The notes beneath the pieces are model-generated. The model saw only the letters and a list, made by a program, of their open reading frames with translations, was not told the origin of the DNA and searched no databases. From positions 1-64,000 of the forward strand of contig JAHHIB010000038.1 of NCBI GenBank assembly GCA_019359075.1: DNA of 64,000 nt, given 5' to 3'. This DNA is from Kalymmatonema hyalinum WJT4-NPBG1. Its GTDB lineage: Bacteria > Cyanobacteriota > Cyanobacteriia > Cyanobacteriales > Nostocaceae. Positions 17,517 to 27,057 of the stretch are shown piece by piece. Position 1 is the first letter of the stretch, and every line of letters starts with the position of its first letter. The position numbers and the translations under genes were made by a program.

Positions 17517-18294
17517 ATCAGTTTCTCCGTGAGGTTGACCGTTAGTCTAAACTCTTTGCTATCACCGGAACTGCTCATAGAAAGCCGCAAACTACTTATA
17601 TCCAAAGAGAACGTCACTATATCCTGCAATTTTTCTCACACACAGATAACTTATCTATAATCTATTACATAGGAAACGGAAATTTCAAGTGTTGGAATAA
17701 AAAATATTCACAAAGTCTTAGGTAGGTGTAAATTAATTTATCTTTTTAATATCACTTTTTCTCACATTGAGATAATTTAACTGAGAGTTTCTACAAAAAA
17801 TGTGAGTATTACACTGACTCAAGAGACAACAAAGGTTCTAGGAATTCTCAGGGTAACTGCTTATAGAAGGAACAAGGTTGACAATTTGATACTTTCTACG
17901 CAAAGCTCGTTATTAAATTTTATAAGTAGGGTGGGCATTGCAATGCCCTCCTTAGAAACTCACTGGCTGTAACAAAGATAACGCAATATCTCAGCAATCA
18001 ATAAAATAAGTAAATTTACTTTGTATTTTTGACCGAGTATTGTTAACATTTAGACGTGACCTATGATTGAAATACCAAGGCACAAAGACAAAGATTGTTC
18101 TTTTCCTGAGTCTTGAAAAAATAATCTTTTCTCACCAAAGAGACAAAAATCAGATGAGAAACAACCTACTGACACAAAATTGTCAGCAATAACTGACGTG
18201 TTTGTGTAATTCTCATGTTTCTTCATTGAGTCAACCATGGTATTTATAAGAGGGTTGTCTCACTTACCGATATGTCATGTGGAGCTAAGGTGAA
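17517..18294. other. Long AT-rich gene-free stretch before the STAND gene
   Basis: About 780 bases between divergent genes. A perfect 16-base palindrome GGGCATTGCAATGCCC lies at 17933-17948, similar to the hairpin at 27440-27458, so it is an interspersed repeat. The rest is AT-rich and probably regulatory. No RNA gene was recognised. Confidence 0.4.
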
Positions 18295-21200
18295 ATGGAG
18301 GCTACTGCCAATATGTTTCAGATGCCTGAAAATTTCATCAAAGAGGTAGCAACCAGCTATGGTGTTACCAAAACAGAGCTAGATGCTTTGCTGCTGGCAA
18401 TAAACGATTGTCCAGGTGCCGAGATAGCTGTTAAGCTAAATATTTCTCAACCAGCAGTCAGAAAAAGACTTGGAGAAAGCTACCGCAAATTTGGTATAGA
18501 AGGCAGTGGTAATAAAAAACTCACTAACCTCAAGCAAAGGCTATTAACCCAATACCAAATAAGTAAAGCTATTAGCAGGACACCACGTGAGGATTGGGGA
18601 GAAGCCGTAGACGTTGATGGTTTTTGGGGACGAGAAGAGGAAATTGTTAAGTTAGAGCAGTGGATTCTAGAAGATAGTTCTCAGCGCTGTCGGTTGGTTG
18701 CAATATTAGGCATAGGAGGGATTGGTAAAACAGTCCTAGCAGCACGAATTGCCAAAAAAGTACAGAAAGATTTTGATTACTTAATTTGGCGATCGCTTCA
18801 CAGCGCTCCACCTTTAGGAGATCTTCTCACACAGCTACTACAGTTTTTACCTAAAGAAGCTGAACCTGATTTGCCAGATAACGATAACAGCAAAATCCTA
18901 CGGCTGATTGAGGTTTTGCGGAAACACCGTTGTTTGGTGATTTTAGATAAAGTAGAACCAGTACTGCGTAGTGGTAAAGGTAGAGCTTACGAAAGGGCGG
19001 GAGAGTACCAAGAAGGATATGAGAAATACGGCTATTTTTTTAAAAAGGTTGCAGAAGCAGGACATGAGAGTTGCTTACTACTAACAAGCCGAGAAAAGCC
19101 TAAGCAAGTCGCCCTACTGGAGGGAAAAAACCTGCCAGTGAAAGTGTTGCATCTTGGAGGACTGAACCTAGAAGATGCTAGGGCAATGCTGAAAGATAAG
19201 GGGTTTTCTTGTCCAGATGAGCAGTTAAGCAAACTCGTGGAACGATATTCAGGCAACCCCTTAGCGTTAAAGATAGTTGCCACCACAGTTTATAATTTAT
19301 TTAGCAATAACATTGGAGAATTTTTAAACCAAATTCAACAAGAAACAGCAGTATATGGGGAGATTCGCGCTCTTTTAGACCACCAATTTAATCGCCTATC
19401 AGAGTTGGAAAAACGGCTGATGTACTGGTTGGCAATTCATCGCGAATATGTTTCCCTAACAGAACTTAAAGACGACTTAATAACAACAGAACCAGCAATT
19501 AGTGTGTTAGAAGCTGTAGAATCTTTGTTGCGGCGATGTCTCATAGAGACCGCTCCGCGAACGCTCATTGAAAAAGAAGCAGGTTCAGGTAGGTTTCGCT
19601 GTTCATCTGTTGTCATGGAGTACGTCACAGAGCAATTGATTGAAAAGGCTTATCAAGAAATCCGCCAAGGAAACTGTTTAGGAGTTATTGACAATTATCC
19701 ACTCATGAAGGCGCGATCGCTTGATTACATCCGCAAAACACAAGAGCGATTAATTCTCGAACCAGTCAAAAAGAAGCTATTAACGACTTTTGGCAAAGAA
19801 CTAGAACCTAAGTTACGCCGGATGCTCGCTAACTTACAACAGCAATCTCCTTTACAAAAGGGATACGCTGCTGGAAACCTAATTAATCTGCTGCGTCAAC
19901 TTCAAATCAAGCAATCGAGTGAGCAACCACAGATTGATTTGAGTGGGCGTGATTTTTCCAATCTCAGTATCTGTCAAGCATATCTCAAAGATGTCAATTT
20001 ACAAGATACTAGCTTTACCAATGCTGACCTGACAGGTTCGGTATTTACGGAAACACTATCCAGTTTGGTATCAGTCAGATTTAGCCCTAATGGAGAGTAT
20101 TTTGCCACAGGTGCAATCAACGGCGAAATGCACCTCTGGCGGACTTGTGATACCAAACAACTTCGCATCTACAAAGGACATACTGCTTGGGTTTGGGCAA
20201 TTGCATTCAGTCCAGATACTCAACTCCTGGCAAGTGGCAGTGCAGATTATACTGTTAAGGTCTGGAATGTACAGACAGGAACGTGTCTTTACACATTTAA
20301 AGAACATACCAACAAAGTTTACTCTGTTGCCTTTAATCCTCAAGGGACTATCTTAGTCAGCGCTGGCGAAGACCAAACGATTAAAGTGTGGGATATTAAA
20401 GCCGGGAATTGCTTGAGAACCCTTGAAGGTCATACAGATTGGGTTTGGTCTGTGACTTTCTGTCCCGTTGACAATAACATCCTTGCAAGTGGTAGCGCTG
20501 ATGGTACAATCAAGCTTTGGGACGTAAACACAGGTGAATGCCTAAAAACCTTAAAAGGGCATAGTAGCAAAGTTTACTCTGTAAGTTTTAGTCCCAACGG
20601 GCAAATACTAGCAAGCGGCAGCAAAGACCAAACCGTTAAACTTTGGGATGTTTCCACAGGAAAATGTCGGAAATCCTGGAATGGACACAGCAAAACAATT
20701 TACTCTATACGTTTTAGTCCAGATGGCAAAACCATTGCTAGCTGTAGCGAAGACCGGACAATTAAGCTATGGGATATTGATACAAGTAAATGTCTGAGAA
20801 CTTTACGAGGGCATACTAGTCAAGTGTGGGCGATCGCTTTCACTTCCAGCCCCGATGGACGTATACTTATTAGCAGCAGCGATGACCAAACAGCAAGGCT
20901 TTGGGATGTAGAGACAGGCAATTGTCTCAATGTGTTGCAAGGCTACACCCGTGGTGTCTATTCAGTCGCATTTCGTCCCGACAGCCAGGTTTTGGCGAGT
21001 GGTCTTGATGACTATACAATCAGAGTCTGGAACTTGCGTACGGGTGAATGTCACTTAATAGGCAAACATCAAGGACGCATTCGTTCCATTGCCTTTAGTC
21101 CAGATGGGCAAACCCTTGCCAGCGGTGCAGGTGATTATACCATAAAACTGTGGGATGTTAAAGATGTCAGTCACAGCAAATGCTTGAAAACCCTCACAGG

Positions 21201-21942
21201 ACACACTAACTGGGTGTGGACAGTCGTTTTCAGCCCAGATGGACAAACCCTAGCCAGCAGCAGCGAAGACCAAACTGTACGAATATGGGATACTCGTACA
21301 GGTGAATGTCTTAAAATATTGGAAGGACACACTCACTGGGGGGTGTGGACAGTAGCTTTCAGTCCAAATGGTCGTCTCCTTGCTAGTGGAAGTGCTGACA
21401 ATACAGTTAAGCTTTGGGATGTCACTACAGGAGAATGTATTGCAACTTTAGCAGACCACAAAAGCTTAGTTTGGTCAGTCGCATTTAGTCCTAATGGAGA
21501 GTTACTGGCAAGTGGGAGTGAAGACCAGACTGTTAAACTATGGAATCTGAGTACAGGTAAATGTTTAAAGACTTTAGAGGAACACACCCAACAAGTTTAC
21601 TCAGTAGCTTTTAGTCCAGATGGGCAAAGCCTTGCCAGTGGAAGTGGCGATAAAACAATCAAGCTGTGGCAAGTTGCAACAGGTATATGTTTAGACACGC
21701 TTACCCGTAGACATACAGCAGCGATTCGTTCAGTAGCATTTAGTTCTAATGGTGAGTTACTTGCAAGTGGTAGTGAAGATGAAAATATTCAGTTGTGGGA
21801 TGTACATAAGTGTAGCCGACTGCGCCAACTGAAATCTGACCGACTTTATGAGCGTATGGAAATAACAGGGATTACCGGTTTGACAGATGCAGAGAAATCG
21901 TCTTTGAAAGCTTTGGGTGCGATCGAAACAGTAGATAATTAG
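18295..21942 (+). CDS. STAND NTPase: HTH-NB-ARC-pentapeptide-14xWD40 protein
   Basis: A 1215-residue signalling protein starting at ATG 18295. Domains in order: an N-terminal helical DNA-binding-like domain (GAEIAVKLNISQPAVRKRLG, about 41-60, resembling the vWA-MoxR-associated HTH); an NB-ARC NTPase with P-loop GIGGIGKT (139-146), a Walker-B-like CLVILDK stretch and LLLTSRE; a winged-helix region (about 365-440); a short pentapeptide-like stretch (LSGRDFSNLS..., about 550-585); then 14 WD40 repeats, enough for two seven-bladed propellers. The tail ITGLTDAEKSSLKALGA is typical of cyanobacterial WD40/STAND proteins. Such proteins bind a ligand with the propellers and oligomerise on ATP binding. 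There is no obvious enzymatic effector domain. A 24-base repeat-derived insert lies at 19549-19572. Confidence 0.88.
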   Translation: MEATANMFQMPENFIKEVATSYGVTKTELDALLLAINDCPGAEIAVKLNISQPAVRKRLGESYRKFGIEGSGNKKLTNLKQRLLTQYQISKAISRTPREDWGEAVDVDGFWGREEEIVKLEQWILEDSSQRCRLVAILGIGGIGKTVLAARIAKKVQKDFDYLIWRSLHSAPPLGDLLTQLLQFLPKEAEPDLPDNDNSKILRLIEVLRKHRCLVILDKVEPVLRSGKGRAYERAGEYQEGYEKYGYFFKKVAEAGHESCLLLTSREKPKQVALLEGKNLPVKVLHLGGLNLEDARAMLKDKGFSCPDEQLSKLVERYSGNPLALKIVATTVYNLFSNNIGEFLNQIQQETAVYGEIRALLDHQFNRLSELEKRLMYWLAIHREYVSLTELKDDLITTEPAISVLEAVESLLRRCLIETAPRTLIEKEAGSGRFRCSSVVMEYVTEQLIEKAYQEIRQGNCLGVIDNYPLMKARSLDYIRKTQERLILEPVKKKLLTTFGKELEPKLRRMLANLQQQSPLQKGYAAGNLINLLRQLQIKQSSEQPQIDLSGRDFSNLSICQAYLKDVNLQDTSFTNADLTGSVFTETLSSLVSVRFSPNGEYFATGAINGEMHLWRTCDTKQLRIYKGHTAWVWAIAFSPDTQLLASGSADYTVKVWNVQTGTCLYTFKEHTNKVYSVAFNPQGTILVSAGEDQTIKVWDIKAGNCLRTLEGHTDWVWSVTFCPVDNNILASGSADGTIKLWDVNTGECLKTLKGHSSKVYSVSFSPNGQILASGSKDQTVKLWDVSTGKCRKSWNGHSKTIYSIRFSPDGKTIASCSEDRTIKLWDIDTSKCLRTLRGHTSQVWAIAFTSSPDGRILISSSDDQTARLWDVETGNCLNVLQGYTRGVYSVAFRPDSQVLASGLDDYTIRVWNLRTGECHLIGKHQGRIRSIAFSPDGQTLASGAGDYTIKLWDVKDVSHSKCLKTLTGHTNWVWTVVFSPDGQTLASSSEDQTVRIWDTRTGECLKILEGHTHWGVWTVAFSPNGRLLASGSADNTVKLWDVTTGECIATLADHKSLVWSVAFSPNGELLASGSEDQTVKLWNLSTGKCLKTLEEHTQQVYSVAFSPDGQSLASGSGDKTIKLWQVATGICLDTLTRRHTAAIRSVAFSSNGELLASGSEDENIQLWDVHKCSRLRQLKSDRLYERMEITGITGLTDAEKSSLKALGAIETVDN
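19549..19572. repeat. 24-base in-frame insert in the STAND gene
   Basis: CTCATAGAG (19540-19548) recurs as CTCATTGAA (19564-19572) around AGACCGCTCCGCGAACG-like DNA, a motif common in Nostocales repeats (compare GAGACGCTCCG near 41107). It adds eight residues (TAPRTLIE) after RRCLIE, with duplication of LIE, just before the conserved EKEAGSGRF segment. Confidence 0.5.
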
Positions 21943-21984
21943 AACTATATATCCTGGGTTCGTTTTACCATAACTCCATTGTCG

Positions 21985-22878
21985 ATGAAAAAAACTCGTC
22001 GAAAAGTCCCAAAACCTCGGATGATTAACAACTGCGACGGCGGCTTCAACGTCGTGCGTATAGGTGCATCCAACTACCGTTGGCGTGACCCATATCATTT
22101 GCTACTCACTCTTTGCTGGTATAAAACTCTAGCACTTATCAGTTTAGGGTATGTACTCGCTAACACCTTTTTTGCCTTGGCGTATCTGGCTGGAGGAGAT
22201 GGTATTGAAAATGCGCGTCCGGGTAATTTCTTCGACGCCTTTTTTTTCAGTGTCCAGACTATGGCATCTATCGGTTATGGGGCGATGTATCCCAAAACAG
22301 TCTATGCCAATATCTTAGTTACCATTGAAGCGCTATTGGGGCTTATGGGGTTGGCAATGGCGACTGGGCTAATGTTTGCCCGATTTTCTCTCCCCCAAGC
22401 GCGAGTCATGTTTAGCCGTGTAGCGGTCATTACTCCCTATAACGGTATACCGGCTTTGATGTTCCGGGTTGCCAACGAACGCCAAAACTGGATTTTAGAA
22501 GCACAAGTCAGGGTGAGTTTGGTACGTAGCGAAATTACGAAAGAAGGTGATATGCTACGTCGATTTTACGATATGTCCCTGGTTCGCAGTCAGTCACCAC
22601 TTTTTGCTTTGACTTGGACTGTCATGCACCCAATCGACGAAAGTAGTCCTTTGTATGGAGTCACACCAGAAGCGATGGTTGAAGATGACATGGAAATCGT
22701 GGTCACTCTGACTGGGCTTGATGAAACGGTAACTCAGACTATCCATGCCCGTCACTCGTATGTCGGTGAGGAAATTCTTTGGAATATGCGGTTTGTCGAT
22801 ATTTTGTCCAAAACACGCGATGGCAGGCGCAGTATTAATTACACCCGCTTTCATGATGTCGTGCCAATTGGAGATTAA
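21985..22878 (+). CDS. KirBac-type inward-rectifier potassium channel
   Basis: A 297-residue channel subunit from ATG 21985 (TTG 21979 is a less likely start). It has an amphipathic slide helix region (RDPYHLLLTLCWYK), two membrane helices, a pore with selectivity filter SIGYG (95-99) and a cytoplasmic immunoglobulin-like C-terminal domain with MFRVANERQNWILEAQV and LTWTVMHPIDESSPLYG, all features of Kir channels. It follows the STAND gene on the same strand after only 42 bases, so the two may be co-transcribed. Role: K+ conductance, possibly gated by lipids or pH. A link to the STAND sensor is my inference. Confidence 0.92.
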   Translation: MKKTRRKVPKPRMINNCDGGFNVVRIGASNYRWRDPYHLLLTLCWYKTLALISLGYVLANTFFALAYLAGGDGIENARPGNFFDAFFFSVQTMASIGYGAMYPKTVYANILVTIEALLGLMGLAMATGLMFARFSLPQARVMFSRVAVITPYNGIPALMFRVANERQNWILEAQVRVSLVRSEITKEGDMLRRFYDMSLVRSQSPLFALTWTVMHPIDESSPLYGVTPEAMVEDDMEIVVTLTGLDETVTQTIHARHSYVGEEILWNMRFVDILSKTRDGRRSINYTRFHDVVPIGD

Positions 22879-23016
22879 GCTGCATTTAGTTGCTGAGTTA
22901 ACCAGTTGCGGAAACTGGAATGATACAAGCTGTAACAGGTTTTTCCTTCTATGGGTTCCACCTGAGTTGGGTAGGAGGCGGAATTGATGGGGCTTGGGAA
23001 GGTGGGGTGTTCATGG

Positions 23017-24945
23017 TTACACTTCAATGCCTTCAAGTCGGAGGAAATGCAAGCGCCCGGATGCTTCGCCTGCTACGATTGTTACGCCATCTGGGGCAAT
23101 GGCGCAACATCTGATTTCACTTTCTCCAGTGAAACTGGCAATAAATTGTCTTGCTGATACATCCCACACCTTTAGCGTTTCATCCCCATAAGCCCAAATT
23201 TGACGCTTACCATCTGCGGTGGTTGCAAGAAGAAAAGGTAAAGTGTTACTGATGCTATGAAGGGTACATTTAACGTCGCCAGCTTTCAGTTCAAAAACTT
23301 TGTAATTATTGTTGTAATCTCCTACTAAAGTAAGTGCAGATTCGTTCTGTTCAAATATTAAATCCACGTAACCAGTTATTACAGCGTAATCTCCCAAAGC
23401 AAGCGCTGACTTACTTTCACCAGTGAAGCTAGCTTCATTCTCCCAAGTTCCTACTTTCCATAATTTAAAATTATCGTCCTTTGCAGCAGAAATTACATAC
23501 TCACCATCCGGGGTAAAAGCAACTACTTCTACTGAGTCGCTATGAGCAGTTATTGTGTTTCGTTCCGCTTTCAATGAAAATGCTTCTATACATTTTTCAA
23601 GACTCCAGACTTTGATGGTAAACTCACTAGAGAAAATATGATTTCCCGATGCAGAAATTATCTGCTTTGCGTTAGGAGTGACAGCAATAGCAAGAACCCA
23701 GGCTGTATGACCAGTAAAAGTAGCTTCGTTTTCCCAAGTTTCTACTTTCCAAATTTTTAGAGTTCCATCATTGCTTGAACCAGAAATTATCCGCTTTCCA
23801 TCAGGGGTAACAGCAACAGTGCGTACCGAATTGCTATGACCTTTTAAGATATATTCCTTCTCCCAAGTCCCAACTTTCCAGACGGTAAGAGTCCCGTCCT
23901 CTAAAGCAGAAATTACTCGCTTTCCATCAGGGGTCGCTGTGATACACCCTACCCAGTGACTATCGTTGAGAGCAAGTTCTTCTTTTCCAGTTTCTAGGTT
24001 CCAGACTTTAATAGTTTTATCATACGAACCAGAAATGACCCACTTGTTATTCTTGGAAAAGACTATTGTGACAGCTTGTACCGACCTAGTATGACCAATT
24101 AGAGTATGTAGGACTTCTCCAGTTTTTATGTTCCAAATTTTGAGGGAAGAGTCAGAAGAAGCAGAAATTATTTTTGAGCCATCAGGAGTTAGTATAACTG
24201 TGTTAACAGAACCAAAATGACCTCTTAAAGTACGTACTAATTGTCCTGTTTTCAAATTCCATATTTTAATAGTTGTATCGTGTGAACCGGAAATTACATA
24301 TAACCCATCAGCAGTTGTTGCTATTGTATGCACAGAGTCATCATGAGCAGAGATGGTGCATATTAAATTTCCTGAGTTCAAATTCCAGATTTTAATAGTC
24401 CCATCCTGCGAACCAGAAATTACCTGTTCTCCATCAGGAGTAACAGTAACAGACCATACCGAACCGCTATGACCAGTTAAGGTACGTATTAAAGGTTCAT
24501 TAGGGGTAGTTAAGCTACCTGTCAAACTACGCAAGCAAGTAGTTTGACTTCGCGGTATTTGTTGCAGTAACCCTTGAATTTCTGGTGCATCAAAGTAGAG
24601 CAAACGCCCTGACAATTGCCCTGCTAGTTGCTTTGTATCTTCAATTAAAATATGTGCCGATAATCGCAAAGCCCCTTGAATTAATTTCAGCGCTTTTACA
24701 GTTTGGGCATCGTATTCTGGATGAGTTAATAATTCTACCTCATCAATCAAATCATAATCATCAATCAGCGTATCTACCCCAAACTCAGGATGGTTAATCT
24801 TTTCTGCTATGAACTGAAAATTAGTCAAGAGATTGTAATACTTTTCTAAATTTCCTGACTGCACAAGATTATAGGGAAACCTACCGAGATAAGCTTTTTG
24901 AGAATAAGACTTTTTTGCTGTTAATTTATTAGCAACTGCGCTCAT
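23017..24945 (-). CDS. Helical-linker plus WD40 protein; probable sensor half of a split STAND protein
   Basis: A 642-residue protein from ATG 24945. Residues 1-150 match the helical arm that in APAF-1-like bacterial STAND proteins links the NTPase to the propeller (YLGRFPYNLVQSGNLEKYYNL; ALRLIQGALRLSAHIL; QLAGQLSGRLL). From about residue 150 come about 11 WD40 repeats, the later ones degenerate, ending in the usual DGVTIVAGEASGRLHFLRLEG-type closing strand. There is no NTPase in this gene. The upstream gene on the same strand (25062-26633) supplies NTPase and winged-helix parts and stops where this one takes up the architecture, so the two probably act as one receptor. Confidence 0.8.
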   Translation of the reverse strand: MSAVANKLTAKKSYSQKAYLGRFPYNLVQSGNLEKYYNLLTNFQFIAEKINHPEFGVDTLIDDYDLIDEVELLTHPEYDAQTVKALKLIQGALRLSAHILIEDTKQLAGQLSGRLLYFDAPEIQGLLQQIPRSQTTCLRSLTGSLTTPNEPLIRTLTGHSGSVWSVTVTPDGEQVISGSQDGTIKIWNLNSGNLICTISAHDDSVHTIATTADGLYVISGSHDTTIKIWNLKTGQLVRTLRGHFGSVNTVILTPDGSKIISASSDSSLKIWNIKTGEVLHTLIGHTRSVQAVTIVFSKNNKWVISGSYDKTIKVWNLETGKEELALNDSHWVGCITATPDGKRVISALEDGTLTVWKVGTWEKEYILKGHSNSVRTVAVTPDGKRIISGSSNDGTLKIWKVETWENEATFTGHTAWVLAIAVTPNAKQIISASGNHIFSSEFTIKVWSLEKCIEAFSLKAERNTITAHSDSVEVVAFTPDGEYVISAAKDDNFKLWKVGTWENEASFTGESKSALALGDYAVITGYVDLIFEQNESALTLVGDYNNNYKVFELKAGDVKCTLHSISNTLPFLLATTADGKRQIWAYGDETLKVWDVSARQFIASFTGESEIRCCAIAPDGVTIVAGEASGRLHFLRLEGIEV

Positions 24946-24971
24946 TTCTTACTCTTTTATTTTTTTATTTT

Positions 24972-25055
24972 TAGGGTGCGTTACACTTCGTTAACGCACC
25001 ATCTTAAATGATTCGGCTTGTGGTGCGTTAGGCGCTAGCCGTAACGCACCCTACT
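24972..25055. repeat. Palindromic GGTGCGTTA repeat between the two halves of the STAND system
   Basis: Two adjacent hairpins built from GGGTGCGTTA and TAACGCACC arms (24973-25000 and 25023-25052) fill most of the 116-base spacer. This kind of repeat is widespread in filamentous cyanobacteria. Its location at the junction suggests that insertion of the element, or a frameshift there, separated one ancestral gene. Confidence 0.65.
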
Positions 25056-25061
25056 GTCTTC

Positions 25062-26633
25062 TCAAGCCATCTGCCTTTCCCAGTAGTCAACAATGCGTTG
25101 ATTAACCTCCTTAAACAGCTTCCGCTTTGAATCCAAAACCCGTTTTTTCTTCAAAAAGTCAAGGAAACTAGCATGATAAATGCTGTAGCAAGTTTCTTCG
25201 TCTATTTCTTGTGGCTTCAAATACTCAACCCATTCCTTCAAAACCTCTTCTACCTCATAGATATCTTGCTCTGCAATATCGGCAATCATCTCAGAGGGAA
25301 TCGGCGTACCAATCTCCACTAAAATAAACAGGATAATCACCCTTAATTCCTTGGGTGCAGTATCCATCCCCATTTGTACCCAATGTTGTTGATAATAGTC
25401 CTCAAGACCATCGGGCAATTGCTTTAAGGTTAGGTCATTATAAAAACCGCGAGCAATTCCTGGTAAGATATACCGCAGGTACATAAAGTTATTTTCGCTT
25501 TTTTCTGCTACCTGCTCAATAAACATTTCATCATTGATATTGCGTTCTCTAATCCACTTTTTCAAATCATATTTATACTCTGGGTCTTCATTAATAAATA
25601 AGCCAATATACTCTTCCACATCATCACGGCTTAAACCTACATACTGACTCGCCCTTAAATCCAACTCTTCCATTGGAACACCAGGAGACACAGATAATCG
25701 CTTTGTCTCTTTAGTATATGGGCGTCTGGTAAGTAGGAAATAGACCTGTTCTGGAAGCGCCGTAGGTAAATATAAAAGATTATCCCCTGATTCTTGCTCT
25801 ACTTCATCAAGCGCATCAACCATAATTACCAAACGTTGATTGGGAAGAAGTTTTTTACTGACTTTTTCCAGCAAAGTTGGTAAATCAGCTTTCTCTGCAT
25901 TCTGCAACTGGTAACGCTTAATCAGTTGTTGACGAATACTTTCCAAAAACTGTTCGGGGCGATCGCGACCCTCAACGCGAATATTAAAATAGCAAGGAGA
26001 CTTGTGGTCAAAGACGTATTTAGCAGCAATGGCACTTTTCCCCATTCCCGCATCCCCTATAACTGTAAAGTAACCGTTGGAGTTGTTTTTCAAGAATTGA
26101 GCAAAAGCTTCAAAAACAAATTCACGACCGCAAAAAGACCGAATCTTTTCTTTGATTAATGGTTTAAACTCCTCTGGATACTCATCCAGATTCCAGTCTG
26201 GGTAAGGCTGCAATTCTGCTGATTTCGTACGTTGTGCTACCTCGATAAAAACTTTTCCAAACTCTTCTAACTCTGTACGTATTTCTATTCCCGCTTCTCG
26301 TATCTCATTTCCTAAAGTATTCCACTTCAAAAATTTTTCGACTTCCTTTAAAAAACCTAATGAATTCTTTGAAGTATAAGCTTGCCAAAAAGCGTTTTTA
26401 ATCTCTTTTTCTCTAAAAAGTTTAAGAATTGGCTCAGGCTTATACACCCCATACTCTACTAAAGCGTAAGCATAAACACCATCAACATCTTTGGGGGGTT
26501 GTGTTGGGTCAAGTTTCAAACTTTTTAAAACTTGGATGACAGTTTCGTTACGCTGCGCTTGATTGATGACTAGGGTTGCAGCAGGCTTAGCAAAAGGTTT
26601 AATCGCACTAATTACGGGGTCAATATTTATCAT
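25062..26633 (-). CDS. STAND/NACHT-like NTPase, N-terminal half of a split WD40 receptor
   Basis: A 523-residue protein from ATG 26633. Residues 1-150 are helical with no recognised effector domain (MINIDPVISAIKPFAKPAAT at the start). An NTPase follows, with P-loop GDAGMGKSA (193-201), Walker B VIMVDALDE (269-277) and sensor YFLLTRRPY. A winged-helix and helical segment (YHASFLDFLKKKR, near 490) precedes the end at FKEVNQRIVDYWERQMA. In intact homologues that segment continues directly into the helical arm and WD40 repeats found in the next gene. There is no propeller of its own. It is convergent with the HTH/NB-ARC STAND-KirBac pair. Confidence 0.8.
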   Translation of the reverse strand: MINIDPVISAIKPFAKPAATLVINQAQRNETVIQVLKSLKLDPTQPPKDVDGVYAYALVEYGVYKPEPILKLFREKEIKNAFWQAYTSKNSLGFLKEVEKFLKWNTLGNEIREAGIEIRTELEEFGKVFIEVAQRTKSAELQPYPDWNLDEYPEEFKPLIKEKIRSFCGREFVFEAFAQFLKNNSNGYFTVIGDAGMGKSAIAAKYVFDHKSPCYFNIRVEGRDRPEQFLESIRQQLIKRYQLQNAEKADLPTLLEKVSKKLLPNQRLVIMVDALDEVEQESGDNLLYLPTALPEQVYFLLTRRPYTKETKRLSVSPGVPMEELDLRASQYVGLSRDDVEEYIGLFINEDPEYKYDLKKWIRERNINDEMFIEQVAEKSENNFMYLRYILPGIARGFYNDLTLKQLPDGLEDYYQQHWVQMGMDTAPKELRVIILFILVEIGTPIPSEMIADIAEQDIYEVEEVLKEWVEYLKPQEIDEETCYSIYHASFLDFLKKKRVLDSKRKLFKEVNQRIVDYWERQMA

Positions 26634-27057
26634 TATTAATAATCGGTATAACTTTACACTTGTCACCCATTCTAACTGTTGGTGAAAGTGCGATCGCGAA
26701 GCGGGCGCTCTGCGGCATCGCCTTTATGCGGGGCTTTGCCCAATGCCCAAAGGGCACGCTACGCGAACGCGTAAGCCTGGCGGCACCGGAGGACTCAGCG
26801 GGCGCTCTGCGCGATCGCCATCATCTCTGGTCCGTCTTCTTCTCTTTCTCTGCGTCCTCTGTTGTCCTCTACGGTTAGTTTAAACTTGTTCGGGAGGCGC
26901 AAGACATTCCCAAGCGGAGCCTGAGAAGGAAAAGAAGACCGAAATCATACTGAAAGCAGAAGGCTACCTGAGCGCATCTATTTTCACAGGCAGATGTTGC
27001 TTTATCGTTAACCTTTTAAGTTTATTTAGTAAGAACGTAAATAGGAGAAAATACTGT
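26634..27057. repeat. Gene-free stretch dominated by a GC-rich HIP1-containing repeat
   Basis: Positions 26690-26825 are GC-rich with several GCGATCGC sites and a duplicated GCGGGCGCTCTGCG unit (26701-26714 and 26798-26811). Palindromic pieces include GGGCTTTGCCCAATGCCC. The remainder up to 27057 contains the promoter and ribosome site (AGGAG 27043-27047) of the BON gene. Open frames over the repeat are not genes. Confidence 0.6.

Noticed and set aside
20071-21587. Several antisense frames inside the WD40 region of the STAND gene
   Set aside because: They are shadows of the repetitive WD40 coding sequence.
26660-26878. A 72-codon plus-strand frame upstream of the BON gene
   Set aside because: It translates the HIP1-rich repeat; composition is that of the repeat and not of a gene.
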